This document shows positions 1 to 7,331 of a DNA stretch of 64,000 nt, piece by piece. Position 1 is the stretch's first letter; every line of letters starts with the position of its first letter. The translations under genes and the position numbers were made by a program. Origin of the DNA: an uncultured Aquimarina sp. (lineage in GTDB: Bacteria > Bacteroidota > Bacteroidia > Flavobacteriales > Flavobacteriaceae); assembly GCA_947495425.1 (NCBI GenBank), contig CANLYR010000015.1:1-64000 (forward strand), read 5' to 3'. The notes under the pieces are model-generated. The model had not been told where the DNA came from. It did not search any database and worked only from the letters and a program-made list of their open reading frames with translations.

Positions 1-100
1 ATTGTAGTGATTTGTGATGGAAATCTTAACCACTTTGAAACATAAAAAATGGCCGGAATTTCTTCCGACCATGACTGACCAATATGGTGCTCTTTTTGTT

Positions 101-175
101 TTACTCGATAATCCTGCCTCAGGCAGACACAGCGAGATTCAAATGCTCCAAAGCTTGCGTCAAAATCAAAAACCA
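101..175 (+). repeat. Dispersed dyad repeat, copy A
   Basis: Bases 101-138 are identical, inverted, to 5663-5700. A diverged copy with the same tail (AAGCTTG...TCAAAATCAAAAA) lies at 18531-18589. The core contains the palindrome CTGCCTCAGGCAG. An 82-codon frame (14-262) runs through this copy and is probably fortuitous. The rest of 1-219 shows no supportable gene. Confidence 0.75.
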
Positions 176-219
176 GCTTCTTACAAATGTTTTGTGGGCT
201 TGCCCGAGGTTCTTTACCT

Positions 220-615
220 TCATGAGATTACATACAACCCAAACACAGCTACTATAAAGTAGCAAGTAATCGTTAGTGCCCCTTGATAGTCTTTTGCTAC
301 TCTTTGCCCAAACAAAAGCATGAGAAGCGTGACACAGGCCAGAAACATACTTAAGATAGCATAAAATGTATATCCACTATAGATAAGCGCATAGATGCCT
401 GTAATACAACAAAGCGCAGTAAAAATTTCAAGAACTAGAATAATCCCCAAAAGTAAGGGCACTATTTTGCCCATAAAGCTGGCTGCAAAATGTTCTTTTA
501 GCCAACTACGATTTCCTTTCCAATCCACTATTTTGTCAATACCAGATTGTAAAAAAGTAATTAAGAGAAATAACAGAATTGTGATAGATACAATGTGGGT
601 CATGAAATTTTGCAT
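220..615 (-). CDS. DoxX-like small integral membrane protein
   Basis: A 131-residue, very hydrophobic protein with about four membrane segments. Near the N-terminus it has the pattern FLQSGIDKIVDW, which I recognise from DoxX-type proteins common in Flavobacteriia. The biochemical role of this branch is not known. The frame stays open to 675, but I chose ATG at 615 because the protein then opens MQNFMTHIV and because a stray copy of exactly this start region is present at 11860-11893. It stands alone, with no operon partner in view. The family assignment is by recognition of the sequence pattern and hydrophobicity, not by a search. Confidence 0.7.
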   Translation of the reverse strand: MQNFMTHIVSITILLFLLITFLQSGIDKIVDWKGNRSWLKEHFAASFMGKIVPLLLGIILVLEIFTALCCITGIYALIYSGYTFYAILSMFLACVTLLMLLFGQRVAKDYQGALTITCYFIVAVFGLYVIS

Positions 616-700
616 ATAGGATAGGTTTTTAGTTTGAAATATCAAATATATAACTAAAGATTTAAGAATACACAAAGTATACCCCGAGGGGGATTATAGT

Positions 701-1068
701 GGCATTGTTACAGCAGACCTATCAACATTATTATTATACGATAAGAGAAAATGAATATCGAATACTGAATACTGAATGTAAAATGTAAAACCGAAAACTG
801 TAAAACCGAAAAAGAATTGACACAGCTACAACAAAATATTTTAATGTAAAAAACATATGAGCTTCCTCCCTGCAAGGCGGGGAGGTGTCGCCTAGTGGCG
901 ACGGAGGGGGCATTGTTACAGCAAATCTATCAATGTTATTACTATACGATAAGAGAAAACGAATATCGAATACTGAATGTAAAATTTAGAACCGGAAACT
1001 GAAAAACTGAAAAAGCAGTGATACAGCTACAACAATATATTTTAATGTAAAAAATATCATCTTCCTCT
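701..1068. repeat. Tandem duplication, two ~160-bp copies
   Basis: Copy 1 runs from about 701 to 868 and copy 2 from about 909 to 1068. Both open GGCATTGTTACAGCA, continue through ATACGATAAGAGAAAA and GAATATCGAATACTGAATG, and end near TTTTAATGTAAAAAA followed by CTTCCTC. They are separated by a GC-rich hairpin element (863-908). No convincing coding frame is shared, so this is non-coding duplicated DNA. Confidence 0.85.
863..908. repeat. GC-rich dyad element
   Basis: It contains the perfect hairpin GTCGCC-TAGT-GGCGAC (887-902) flanked by CCTCC/GGAGG arms. It is of the kind scattered between genes in Flavobacteriia. A related but different element with hairpin GTCCCGC...GCGGGAC lies at 1144-1170, and a fragment of that one reappears inverted at about 62996-63018. 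Confidence 0.6.
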
Positions 1069-1350
1069 CCGCTCGCGGCGGCAGTGTTGGATTAAAAATA
1101 TCAAGAAGATGTTCTAGCACTTTGGTAATTAGAATAACTTCACCCCCTACCGTCCCGCTATGGGCGGGACACCTTCCCCACCACGGCAGGGAAGGAGCTT
1201 ATTTAGATTTTCATTTTGAGCTTAGCGCTTCAGGTTCATCATTCGATATTAAGTGTTTGATATTCGATATTCATGGTATACCTAACTCTTCTAATGTATG
1301 TTAAAAATATAGCGATCACTATCGGGTGTTTATCTGTTTGATACAACCAA

Positions 1351-1378
1351 AAAAAGTGAACCAAGCGGTTCACTTTTT
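1351..1378. terminator. Rho-independent terminator
   Basis: A perfect 12-bp stem AAAAAGTGAACC (1351-1362) with loop AAGC and the complementary arm ending in a T-run (1367-1378). It lies 38 bp beyond the stop of the minus-strand gene at 1416-2063 and can act in both directions. Confidence 0.8.
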
Positions 1379-1415
1379 ATGATAGTATTGTTGGATTAAA
1401 AATGTTGGAGTGTAT

Positions 1416-2063
1416 TTAACTCTTTCTTTTTCTACCCAGGGCCTCTATAAGTTGGGGTTGATCCTCGAGGGCGATATTGGCTACAGCATAAAAATCACGC
1501 ATCCAGTCGTCCATTTTGGCAAAGGCAGCATCTTTTTGTTTGGTAGCGTCTTGTGATTCTCCTACTTCGCGCAAATATGCTGCTCTGGCGGTTTCTACTT
1601 TTTTAATTTGTGCATCGCCTTGTGAAATATCATCTGCTGTAATTTTCACAGGGGCTAATTTTTCTAAAATAGTAGCATCGATATCCCTATAAAACTTACG
1701 TATAGCTTCTATTCTGTTGGTATACGCATCAGGAATTTGTCCATCGATTCCTATTTTTGACAAGGTTTCGGGTGTTTTGCGTAGCATTGCTTTTGCCTTT
1801 TTTCTGTGTTTTTTGTAGAGCGTTTTTAAGGCTTCTTTTTCTTTTTTGAAGGCTGCCGAAGCCTCTATAGATTCCTGATCTTCTTTGGTATTAAAATCAA
1901 AAGCCGTTCTTGTCTCGTTTAGCAATTGTTCTCCCTGACTAATTTTTATTTCGTCATAGCTTAGTTCTGCCATTTCTGAGGCAATTGCCGGTTGCTCTTT
2001 TGCGTTTTGCAATGCTACTCTGTACTGTTCTAATACGGATACTTGCGATTTTCTTGCATTCAT
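1416..2063 (-). CDS. Conserved hypothetical coiled-coil protein
   Basis: A 215-residue, highly charged, Lys/Glu/Ala-rich protein with no signal peptide or membrane segment. Most of its length (about residues 30-180) looks helical with coiled-coil character, including KKHRKKAKAMLRKTPETL at about residues 83-100. It ends in a basic GRKRKS tail. I do not recognise a named domain and suggest no function. It starts at ATG 2063 with a terminator just after its stop. The 21-bp minisatellite at 2129-2308 lies directly upstream, so the repeat could sit in its promoter or leader. Confidence 0.7.
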   Translation of the reverse strand: MNARKSQVSVLEQYRVALQNAKEQPAIASEMAELSYDEIKISQGEQLLNETRTAFDFNTKEDQESIEASAAFKKEKEALKTLYKKHRKKAKAMLRKTPETLSKIGIDGQIPDAYTNRIEAIRKFYRDIDATILEKLAPVKITADDISQGDAQIKKVETARAAYLREVGESQDATKQKDAAFAKMDDWMRDFYAVANIALEDQPQLIEALGRKRKS

Positions 2064-2128
2064 ACTGTGATAAAAATTTAAGTGTTAATAATTAATGTAA
2101 TTTGCTTTCTATAATTACTCTAGCATAA

Positions 2129-2308
2129 CCCGATATCCATTCCTCACGGCCCGATATGCATTCCTCATGACCGGGTGAGCATTCCTCACGACCCGATACG
2201 CGTTCCTCACGACTTGGTAAGCGTTCCTCACAACCGGTTACGTGTTCCTCATGACCGGGTGAGCATTCCTCACGACTCGGTACGCAATTTGTATGACCGG
2301 GTATACGC
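2129..2308. repeat. 21-bp minisatellite, about 8.5 units
   Basis: Units start at 2129, 2150, 2171, 2192, 2213, 2234, 2255 and 2276, with a partial ninth at 2297. Each unit opens like CCCGATAYGC and closes like ATTCCTCACGA, with several substitutions per unit but a strictly constant 21-base length. On the minus strand this encodes a heptad such as VRNAYRV in one frame, interrupted by TAA in the unit at 2234-2254. About 40 codons remain open from there to a TAA just past the array. No start or known product supports calling it a gene. The rest of 2064-2671 shows nothing recognisable. Confidence 0.85.
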
Positions 2309-2671
2309 TATGCCACGCAATACATTGCACTAGGATTGTATAGCTGGTATGAAAAAAATGTTTACGAAAAGTGTTTTGCAACGGATAGGGTAGGAATTAT
2401 AGGGTATTGCAAAAACGATTGCGAAACTACAGTTTTATTTTCGTTTTACAAAAAACACAGAAAAAAGGCAATCATCTTTATTATATTTGAATCGTTGTTA
2501 GAGAATTAATATAAATCACATGTTAGTAGTTTATTGCACTATGATTTAGAATTCAATAATAGTTTACCCCACAAACCATTCTAATCGTATACGGTAATTC
2601 ATTATTTGGTAGGGATCATATCCCTAATTAATAGTATTTTAGGAGTTCATAAATTCTAAAATATTACCAAA

Positions 2672-2833
2672 ATGAAAAACCTTATGTATTTATTTAGTAC
2701 ACTACTTATACTTTTTGTACAAAGTAGTTGTGAAACACAAAAATTAAATGATGAAATCTACGAATCAGAATTACAAATGGTCGACCCAGGAGAAGACGGA
2801 ACAGTCGATGATGGAAACAGAAGAGAAGACTAG
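2672..2833 (+). CDS. Small putative lipoprotein (53 aa)
   Basis: ATG at 2672 opens a 53-residue frame. It has a short basic start (MKN), a hydrophobic stretch and a cysteine at residue 20 in the context FVQSSC, which fits a signal-peptidase II lipobox. The mature part is acidic (EDGTVDDGNRRED) and only about 34 residues long. The 3' end overlaps the next gene in another frame by about 26 bases, which suggests translational coupling. I do not recognise the family. The call rests on the signal sequence and the continuous frame. Confidence 0.55.
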   Translation: MKNLMYLFSTLLILFVQSSCETQKLNDEIYESELQMVDPGEDGTVDDGNRRED

Positions 2834-3590
2834 TAAAATAGTATTACCTATCATAAAGGGGTTGCTTGCTTTTTTATTAGTAACCCTTTCATTTTTTCAT
2901 ATTTTCTTTGATAGCAAATCAGATAAAGTCCCGTCAAATAATAAAAAATATGACCAAGCAATAGCATATAGGAATAATACTCAAAAACAAAATTTAGAAG
3001 ACTTAAAGAATAAGGAAATTAGTATTGACGAATATTATGTATTAACAAATAATTTAATTAAAACTTCCAAAGAAAATTTAAAGATAATCAATAATGAACT
3101 TGGACAAATAAATAAAGATCATTCTTTTCGCGGGAGATCCAGTTTTCATTTTTGGGTATTTGTTTTCGGTTTGGTCACGGCACTGTTCTTTTTTAGTTGC
3201 AAATCCCTGCATGATGATTTTTCTAGAGGTAGCACACTTAGGTTTCACTTTGTTTCTTTTACCGGTATTCTGGTGTCAGGTTTTTGGTTTATTCACCTTA
3301 TTTTTCTTACACAAAAAGATTTTGCTCAAAATAAATATGTCATAGCCATTCTGGTTGGGGCTATATTATTTAGTGTCTTTACTTATTTTTTTGTTAAATA
3401 CTATACGTATAAGGATGATATCATTTATAAACAACTCTCTTTTTTACAAAGGATTAGAGCTTCGCACTATCCCAAAATAGCCACAAAAGCCAAATATGCA
3501 GAAAAAGCTGGCTTGGTGGCAAAATCTGATTTAGACGAGGATATAGACAACTTTCAAGATGATTTGAGACAGGTATTCAATAGTATATAA
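2808..3590 (+). CDS. Hypothetical membrane protein with periplasmic loop
   Basis: About 260 residues. A first membrane segment lies at roughly residues 12-33, then about 80 charged, helical residues. Three further hydrophobic segments follow at roughly 112-130, 145-165 and 177-196, and finally a cytoplasmic-looking charged tail of about 60 residues. The frame is open from 2748, but the ATG pair at 2808/2811 is the likely start because upstream codons overlap the lipoprotein gene. No family is recognised. With the lipoprotein at 2672 and the small gene at 3613 it appears to form a three-gene unit. Confidence 0.6.
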   Translation: MMETEEKTSKIVLPIIKGLLAFLLVTLSFFHIFFDSKSDKVPSNNKKYDQAIAYRNNTQKQNLEDLKNKEISIDEYYVLTNNLIKTSKENLKIINNELGQINKDHSFRGRSSFHFWVFVFGLVTALFFFSCKSLHDDFSRGSTLRFHFVSFTGILVSGFWFIHLIFLTQKDFAQNKYVIAILVGAILFSVFTYFFVKYYTYKDDIIYKQLSFLQRIRASHYPKIATKAKYAEKAGLVAKSDLDEDIDNFQDDLRQVFNSI

Positions 3591-3612
3591 TGATCCTGAA
3601 AAGAAGTATGTT

Positions 3613-3870
3613 ATGATTAAAAAAATACTTAAAATTTTTAAAAAGCGGCAGTATATTACCAGAGAGCAAAGAAAACTCGCAGAATCTGATCTTAAAAAAG
3701 AATTAGATGATATCGAAAAAAAAGCTACACATCAATATAAAAGATACAGACGAAAAAACGTAGAGATACAAATATTGAGGGAAGTATTAGAAGAAAGTGA
3801 TGCATTATATACAGAAAGCGAAATCAACTCTTTGTTTCGTATCATTATTGGAGAAACTCAAAAACTTTGA
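3613..3870 (+). CDS. Small basic hypothetical protein
   Basis: An 85-residue, Lys/Glu-rich and probably all-helical protein. It begins with a run of lysines (MIKKILKIFKKRQY) and continues as one long charged helix (about residues 20-65). There is no membrane segment or known motif. It lies 22 bp after the membrane-protein gene on the same strand, so co-expression is likely. It converges on the HTH regulator with only 2 bp between the two stop codons. I do not recognise a family. Confidence 0.5.
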   Translation: MIKKILKIFKKRQYITREQRKLAESDLKKELDDIEKKATHQYKRYRRKNVEIQILREVLEESDALYTESEINSLFRIIIGETQKL

Positions 3871-3872
3871 AG

Positions 3873-4307
3873 CTACTTACTTTTCTTTAAGATCACTTTT
3901 TTTAGCTTTTCCATTTCTTCATCATATTTATCTTTCTCTTCTTCCAATTGTAGTAATTTTATATTGCCTTTTATATATTTTCTAAATAATTCTTTCTTCA
4001 TTAACTCTTCATTATTATCCAGCAGATATCTGATTATATAACTAACATCCTCTTTCAGAGTCAATTCCTTTGGACTATGAGCTTTCAACATTTCTCCTTT
4101 ACCGGTCAATAACCATTCTGGGTGAATATTTGTAAAAGTGGTTATTATTTTGACTATTTTATCTCCTCCTAATTCACTTTTTGCACCTATTCCTTTAAAA
4201 TTTGAAGCAGAAATACCAGTTTTTTTAAAGAAAACAGATTTTTTAACCCCTTGATTATCAAGATAAATAATGACTCTCTGCTTTATTGGGGATAAAATTT
4301 TGTCCAT
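3873..4307 (-). CDS. HTH regulator of the phage-repressor type
   Basis: A 144-residue DNA-binding protein. The first 70 residues form a repressor-like helix-turn-helix domain. The recognition part is near ISASNFKGIG, followed by IHPEWLLTGKGEM, a pattern typical of Bacteroidota phage-type XRE regulators. The C-terminal half is a charged, helical, probably coiled-coil segment (residues 85-144) with no peptidase domain, so this is not a classical LexA/CI-type self-cleaving repressor. It is divergent from a series of tiny genes (4375 onward). The perfect palindrome at 4322-4335 in the shared promoter region is a natural operator for it. Confidence 0.75.
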   Translation of the reverse strand: MDKILSPIKQRVIIYLDNQGVKKSVFFKKTGISASNFKGIGAKSELGGDKIVKIITTFTNIHPEWLLTGKGEMLKAHSPKELTLKEDVSYIIRYLLDNNEELMKKELFRKYIKGNIKLLQLEEEKDKYDEEMEKLKKVILKKSK

Positions 4308-4318
4308 TTACTTTATTT

Positions 4319-4343
4319 TTGGTCTAAATTTAGACTATATTTG
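4319..4343 (+). promoter_or_regulatory. Divergent promoter with palindromic operator
   Basis: A perfect 14-bp palindrome GTCTAAATTTAGAC lies at 4322-4335. It is followed at once by TATATTTG (4336-4343), a match to the Bacteroidota -7 box TAnnTTTG. A TTG at 4319-4321 could be the -33 element, although the spacing (14 bp) is short. A repressor on the palindrome would block this promoter. Confidence 0.6.
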
Positions 4344-4374
4344 TATACTTAGAGTGATAAAAGAAAACAAATAT

Positions 4375-4449
4375 ATGAAAACAGTAATAACATTTTATGC
4401 ATTAGAGGGATTAGCACTATCAATCATAGCATATTTGATTTCTAATTAA
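4375..4449 (+). CDS. 24-aa hydrophobic microprotein (tentative)
   Basis: ATG at 4375 lies 31 bp past a good -7 box and opens a 24-codon frame. After MKTVIT it is almost entirely hydrophobic up to ISN, which would make a single membrane helix. It is the first gene of a unit running away from the HTH repressor. Short frames like this occur by chance, so the call depends on promoter position and amphipathic pattern. Confidence 0.3.
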   Translation: MKTVITFYALEGLALSIIAYLISN

Positions 4450-4465
4450 TCAGATATTGTTGGCT

Positions 4466-4732
4466 ATGACTATTGATAATCGTAAACCAATAAGTAGCTC
4501 ATTATCAAAGCTATTTAAAGAGTCTCTCTCTACGGTACAGTTACAACAACTGGCTAATAAGTTTAATGTTCATTACAACACGATTATTAATATAAGGGAT
4601 AGGAGAAAAAAATCTCCTGATAAAGATATTCTTGAACACATGATAGCATTATCAATTCTGTCTCAGAAAAAAATAATTATAGAAAGTGAAGAATTTATAA
4701 ATATGCTCGAACAAGAACGAGAAATGTTATGA
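4466..4732 (+). CDS. Small putative HTH protein
   Basis: 88 residues from ATG 4466; the frame extends upstream only through TTG codons at 4457 and 4460. The central part, LQQLANKFNVHYNTIINIRD, has the spacing of a helix-turn-helix (residues about 25-45). The C-terminal third is a Glu-rich helix. It follows the microprotein by 16 bp and, like it, lies downstream of the palindromic operator. This is the position of a Cro-like or excisionase-like partner of the divergent repressor in small prophage or integrative-element control regions. That role is an inference, and no family name is assigned. Confidence 0.5.
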   Translation: MTIDNRKPISSSLSKLFKESLSTVQLQQLANKFNVHYNTIINIRDRRKKSPDKDILEHMIALSILSQKKIIIESEEFINMLEQEREML

Positions 4733-4768
4733 AGATATTAGAAAATAATTTTTATAAAAAAACACAAA

Positions 4769-5038
4769 ATGAAAATTAAAACTTTATTACAATCGAATAC
4801 AGACAATAAATCCGCCAAAAAATTTGAAAAAGAAGTATGTGCAAATTTACTGATAGACCCCAAACTTTTCGACCGCTGTGTACACCTGCATAAAGGATAC
4901 GCCTTTTTGTTAAGAAACTGGATAAGAGAATCCTATGAGAGCGGCAATACGGTAAAAGAAGTGGTGCATATGATCAGAAATTCAAAATTACAGTTGGATG
5001 CAATTAAAGTTGGGCAACCCTTATCACTAGTTGCATGA
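4769..5038 (+). CDS. Hypothetical protein (89 aa)
   Basis: A soluble-looking protein of 89 residues with two cysteines (ANLL preceded by C; FDRC) and a HLHKGYAF segment. No signal peptide or membrane segment is seen and I do not recognise the family. It lies 36 bp after the small HTH gene on the same strand, so it is probably part of the same repressor-controlled unit. Base use is AT-rich like its neighbours. Confidence 0.5.
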   Translation: MKIKTLLQSNTDNKSAKKFEKEVCANLLIDPKLFDRCVHLHKGYAFLLRNWIRESYESGNTVKEVVHMIRNSKLQLDAIKVGQPLSLVA

Positions 5039-5174
5039 TAATTAAACGTATTCCCAAGCTATAGAAAGGAAAGACAGAAGCGGTCTAATCATACGTTGAG
5101 TGAAGTTGAGTTTGTGTATTACCCCCCCTTTGACCAAAGACTGCTTCTGTATCCTTTTAAAAACCCATGTTTTT

Positions 5175-5360
5175 ATGTTAACCAACGACCCAAACGAATT
5201 ACCGCCAGAAGTGTTATACACAAGCCTAAACGCCATGTATATCGATATTGGTGAGTTTATGTATCGCCCTTTGAACGATCACCCCAAAGAAGTATTGTGC
5301 TATGCAGAAATTTATAGTCGATATCAGGAACATAAAAAGTACCCTTGTGAGTGCCCCTAA
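5175..5360 (+). CDS. Hypothetical protein (61 aa)
   Basis: I prefer ATG 5175 (MLTNDPNELPPEVLY) over the open frame from 5100, because the upstream residues look non-coding and the acidic, Pro-containing start reads as a natural N-terminus. The product has no signal peptide, ends in YPCECP and has no recognised domain. It is the last small gene of the cluster that begins at 4375. An overlapping minus-strand frame (5042-5236) is judged a shadow. Confidence 0.45.
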   Translation: MLTNDPNELPPEVLYTSLNAMYIDIGEFMYRPLNDHPKEVLCYAEIYSRYQEHKKYPCECP

Positions 5361-5640
5361 CCCCAGCCCGGATTGCCAAAAACCTGCTTATGTTTTTTAT
5401 AAAAAACAAGAAATTGAAAAAAAATACGCCATAAACTGTTAAAAAAACAGCGCCCATACAAAATTTTAGTTACAAAAAACGAAACTAGAATTTTTTAGTA
5501 TTGTAAATAATATCAACAATCATCTTAAAAACCAATACATATGAAACCTAAACCAATTAACCATCATCCTATTCTTTTTATAGTAAACTACCTTAGGGAA
5601 AGCCCATGAGGCATTACATTAAAAAATGATCTGGCTGTCG

Positions 5641-5745
5641 AGGCTTGCCTTGACGTATTTGGATCTCGCTGTGTCTGCCTGAGGCAGGATTATCGAGTAA
5701 ACAGATTGCTTCGCTGCGTATGGCAGATCGCAATGACGATATAAG
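5641..5745 (-). repeat. Dispersed dyad repeat, copy B, joined to a second repeat
   Basis: 5663-5700 is the inverted perfect copy of 101-138. It runs directly into CAGATTGCTTCGCTGCG...CGCAATGACG, which resembles another widespread bacterial intergenic repeat. The stretch 5361-5843 otherwise shows only a doubtful 22-codon frame at 5541-5609 and no supportable gene. Confidence 0.7.
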
Positions 5746-5843
5746 GCGTATACCTTAGGTCGTATCCTACAGCTTAGTGCATCACACTATGCTGTACAGG
5801 AATTCGTATTCACATATTTAATTAACTATAAATACTAATACAC

Positions 5844-7313
5844 ATGAAAAAACTAAATTTTTTAGGGGTACTTATAATTACCCTGTGTTTTGTGCATCAG
5901 AGTTATGCGCAAGATTTTACACCGCTTAGTTGCGACGAAAAAGCTGATCTTATTATTAGCTACAAAAATCAACTGGGCGACTTCCCAGATGAAATACTCG
6001 ATGAAATGTTAGACTACATTTCTACTTGTGCTAGTCGTTCTAGCCCGAAATCTTTTTATGCAAAAGGGATGATTCTTCTTGAAAAAAAATCATATCGTGC
6101 TGCTGAATCTGCAATGCAACTAGCTGGGTATTATAAACATGGTCCCGCGCAAATTGAGCACGGCATGAATTACCTTCATGGTAAGTACAACCTGCGAAGA
6201 AAAAACTATGGTAAAGCCAGTTCATCTTTTAGAGATGCAGCCCAAAACAATTACAAGATGGATTTGGTTAACTATCTCACAGGATATGTGAATCTTAAAG
6301 GGTTGAATAGTAGTCGTCAATTTCAGGAAAACCACGACTATCCTCAAGCAAAATACTTTTTTGAGCATAGTAATCATCCTATGGCAAAACACTGGCTGGC
6401 CGTGATGTATTATTATGGATATGGTGTAGAAAAGGATGAGCAGAAAGCTTTACAAATGTTATCAGAGAATGATATTTTTAACAGTCGTTTTATGCTTGAA
6501 CACCTACCAACACAAAATAATGATTGGATTCCCATTTCGGCAGAAGAAAGGGCGACGTGTGTTTCTCCTCCAAGTTCTTATACTGTTCACCCTGCTAATG
6601 TAAACAAAACTTTTACAGGTAATTTTATAGAATTTGATTGGTTTGGTTTGGGGGTTAAACGCTTACTACCTGCTACGTTAACTTTAGACGTTAGTTCGGT
6701 TTCTGGTGATGATCCGTTTACATATGATTTCACAATAGAGGGGCAAACCATTTCTGGTACAGGGATCGTAAGAGTAAATAACTGGTTATACTTTGATGAT
6801 CTCACTTTTACATTGCCTCGCTTACATCAAGATCATCCAGAAAAGAGTAATGTGACTTATAAAATTAATCAACTAAACGTAGGAGAAAAAACGATAGATG
6901 GTATACCTTCTTTAGTGTTTCGTTCTGTAGATGTAGAACTTCTTGAACTTAAAGAACATATAAAAGCACCTATTCGTCTTATTTTACACGAAGAAGGAAC
7001 AACACAGGCTACTTCTTCTAGGGCAGCGACACCAGCATCCCCTATTGTCGTTGATAAAAATTTTGCAACTATTTCGCCAAATCCTATTGGGGATCAATTT
7101 AATATTACCTATACGCTACATCAAACCGCAGACATCCAAGTTTCGGTCTATGATTTTTATGGTCAGCAAAAAATGCGTGTACCTAGTCAAAAAAACACCT
7201 CAAACGGTGAGCAGGTTATTACCATCAATAGTGCAGCGCTACCAAGCGGAACGTATATCATACAAATGACCATAGATGGGCAACCTTACAGTAAAACTGT
7301 TGTTAAATTATAA
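5844..7313 (+). CDS. Secreted Sel1-like repeat protein with T9SS sorting domain
   Basis: 489 residues. A signal peptide (MKKLNFLGVLIITLC..., cleavage likely after SYAQ) is followed by helical repeats at about residues 60-220. These resemble Sel1/TPR units, for example AKHWLAVMYYYGYGVEKDEQ. A probable beta domain follows (about 240-380), then a C-terminal type IX secretion sorting domain from about residue 405. That domain shows the usual order: ISPNPIGDQFNITYTL, then VYDFYGQ, then LPSGTYIIQM, then a KTVVKL end. The protein should therefore be exported by Sec and then delivered to or through the outer membrane by the PorV/PorU system. It is probably co-transcribed with the exported protein 18 bp downstream. 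Confidence 0.85.
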   Translation: MKKLNFLGVLIITLCFVHQSYAQDFTPLSCDEKADLIISYKNQLGDFPDEILDEMLDYISTCASRSSPKSFYAKGMILLEKKSYRAAESAMQLAGYYKHGPAQIEHGMNYLHGKYNLRRKNYGKASSSFRDAAQNNYKMDLVNYLTGYVNLKGLNSSRQFQENHDYPQAKYFFEHSNHPMAKHWLAVMYYYGYGVEKDEQKALQMLSENDIFNSRFMLEHLPTQNNDWIPISAEERATCVSPPSSYTVHPANVNKTFTGNFIEFDWFGLGVKRLLPATLTLDVSSVSGDDPFTYDFTIEGQTISGTGIVRVNNWLYFDDLTFTLPRLHQDHPEKSNVTYKINQLNVGEKTIDGIPSLVFRSVDVELLELKEHIKAPIRLILHEEGTTQATSSRAATPASPIVVDKNFATISPNPIGDQFNITYTLHQTADIQVSVYDFYGQQKMRVPSQKNTSNGEQVITINSAALPSGTYIIQMTIDGQPYSKTVVKL

Positions 7314-7331
7314 CCAATCAAAAAGATAAAA

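Noticed and set aside
14-262. 82-codon plus-strand frame at the left end
   Set aside because: It runs through the dispersed repeat copy A and into the end of the DoxX gene; no plausible protein character.
2129-2308. CRISPR array
   Set aside because: Units are contiguous 21-bp tandem repeats without unique spacers.
5042-5236. 64-codon minus-strand frame
   Set aside because: Antisense to the better small gene at 5175-5360; no start context or protein features.
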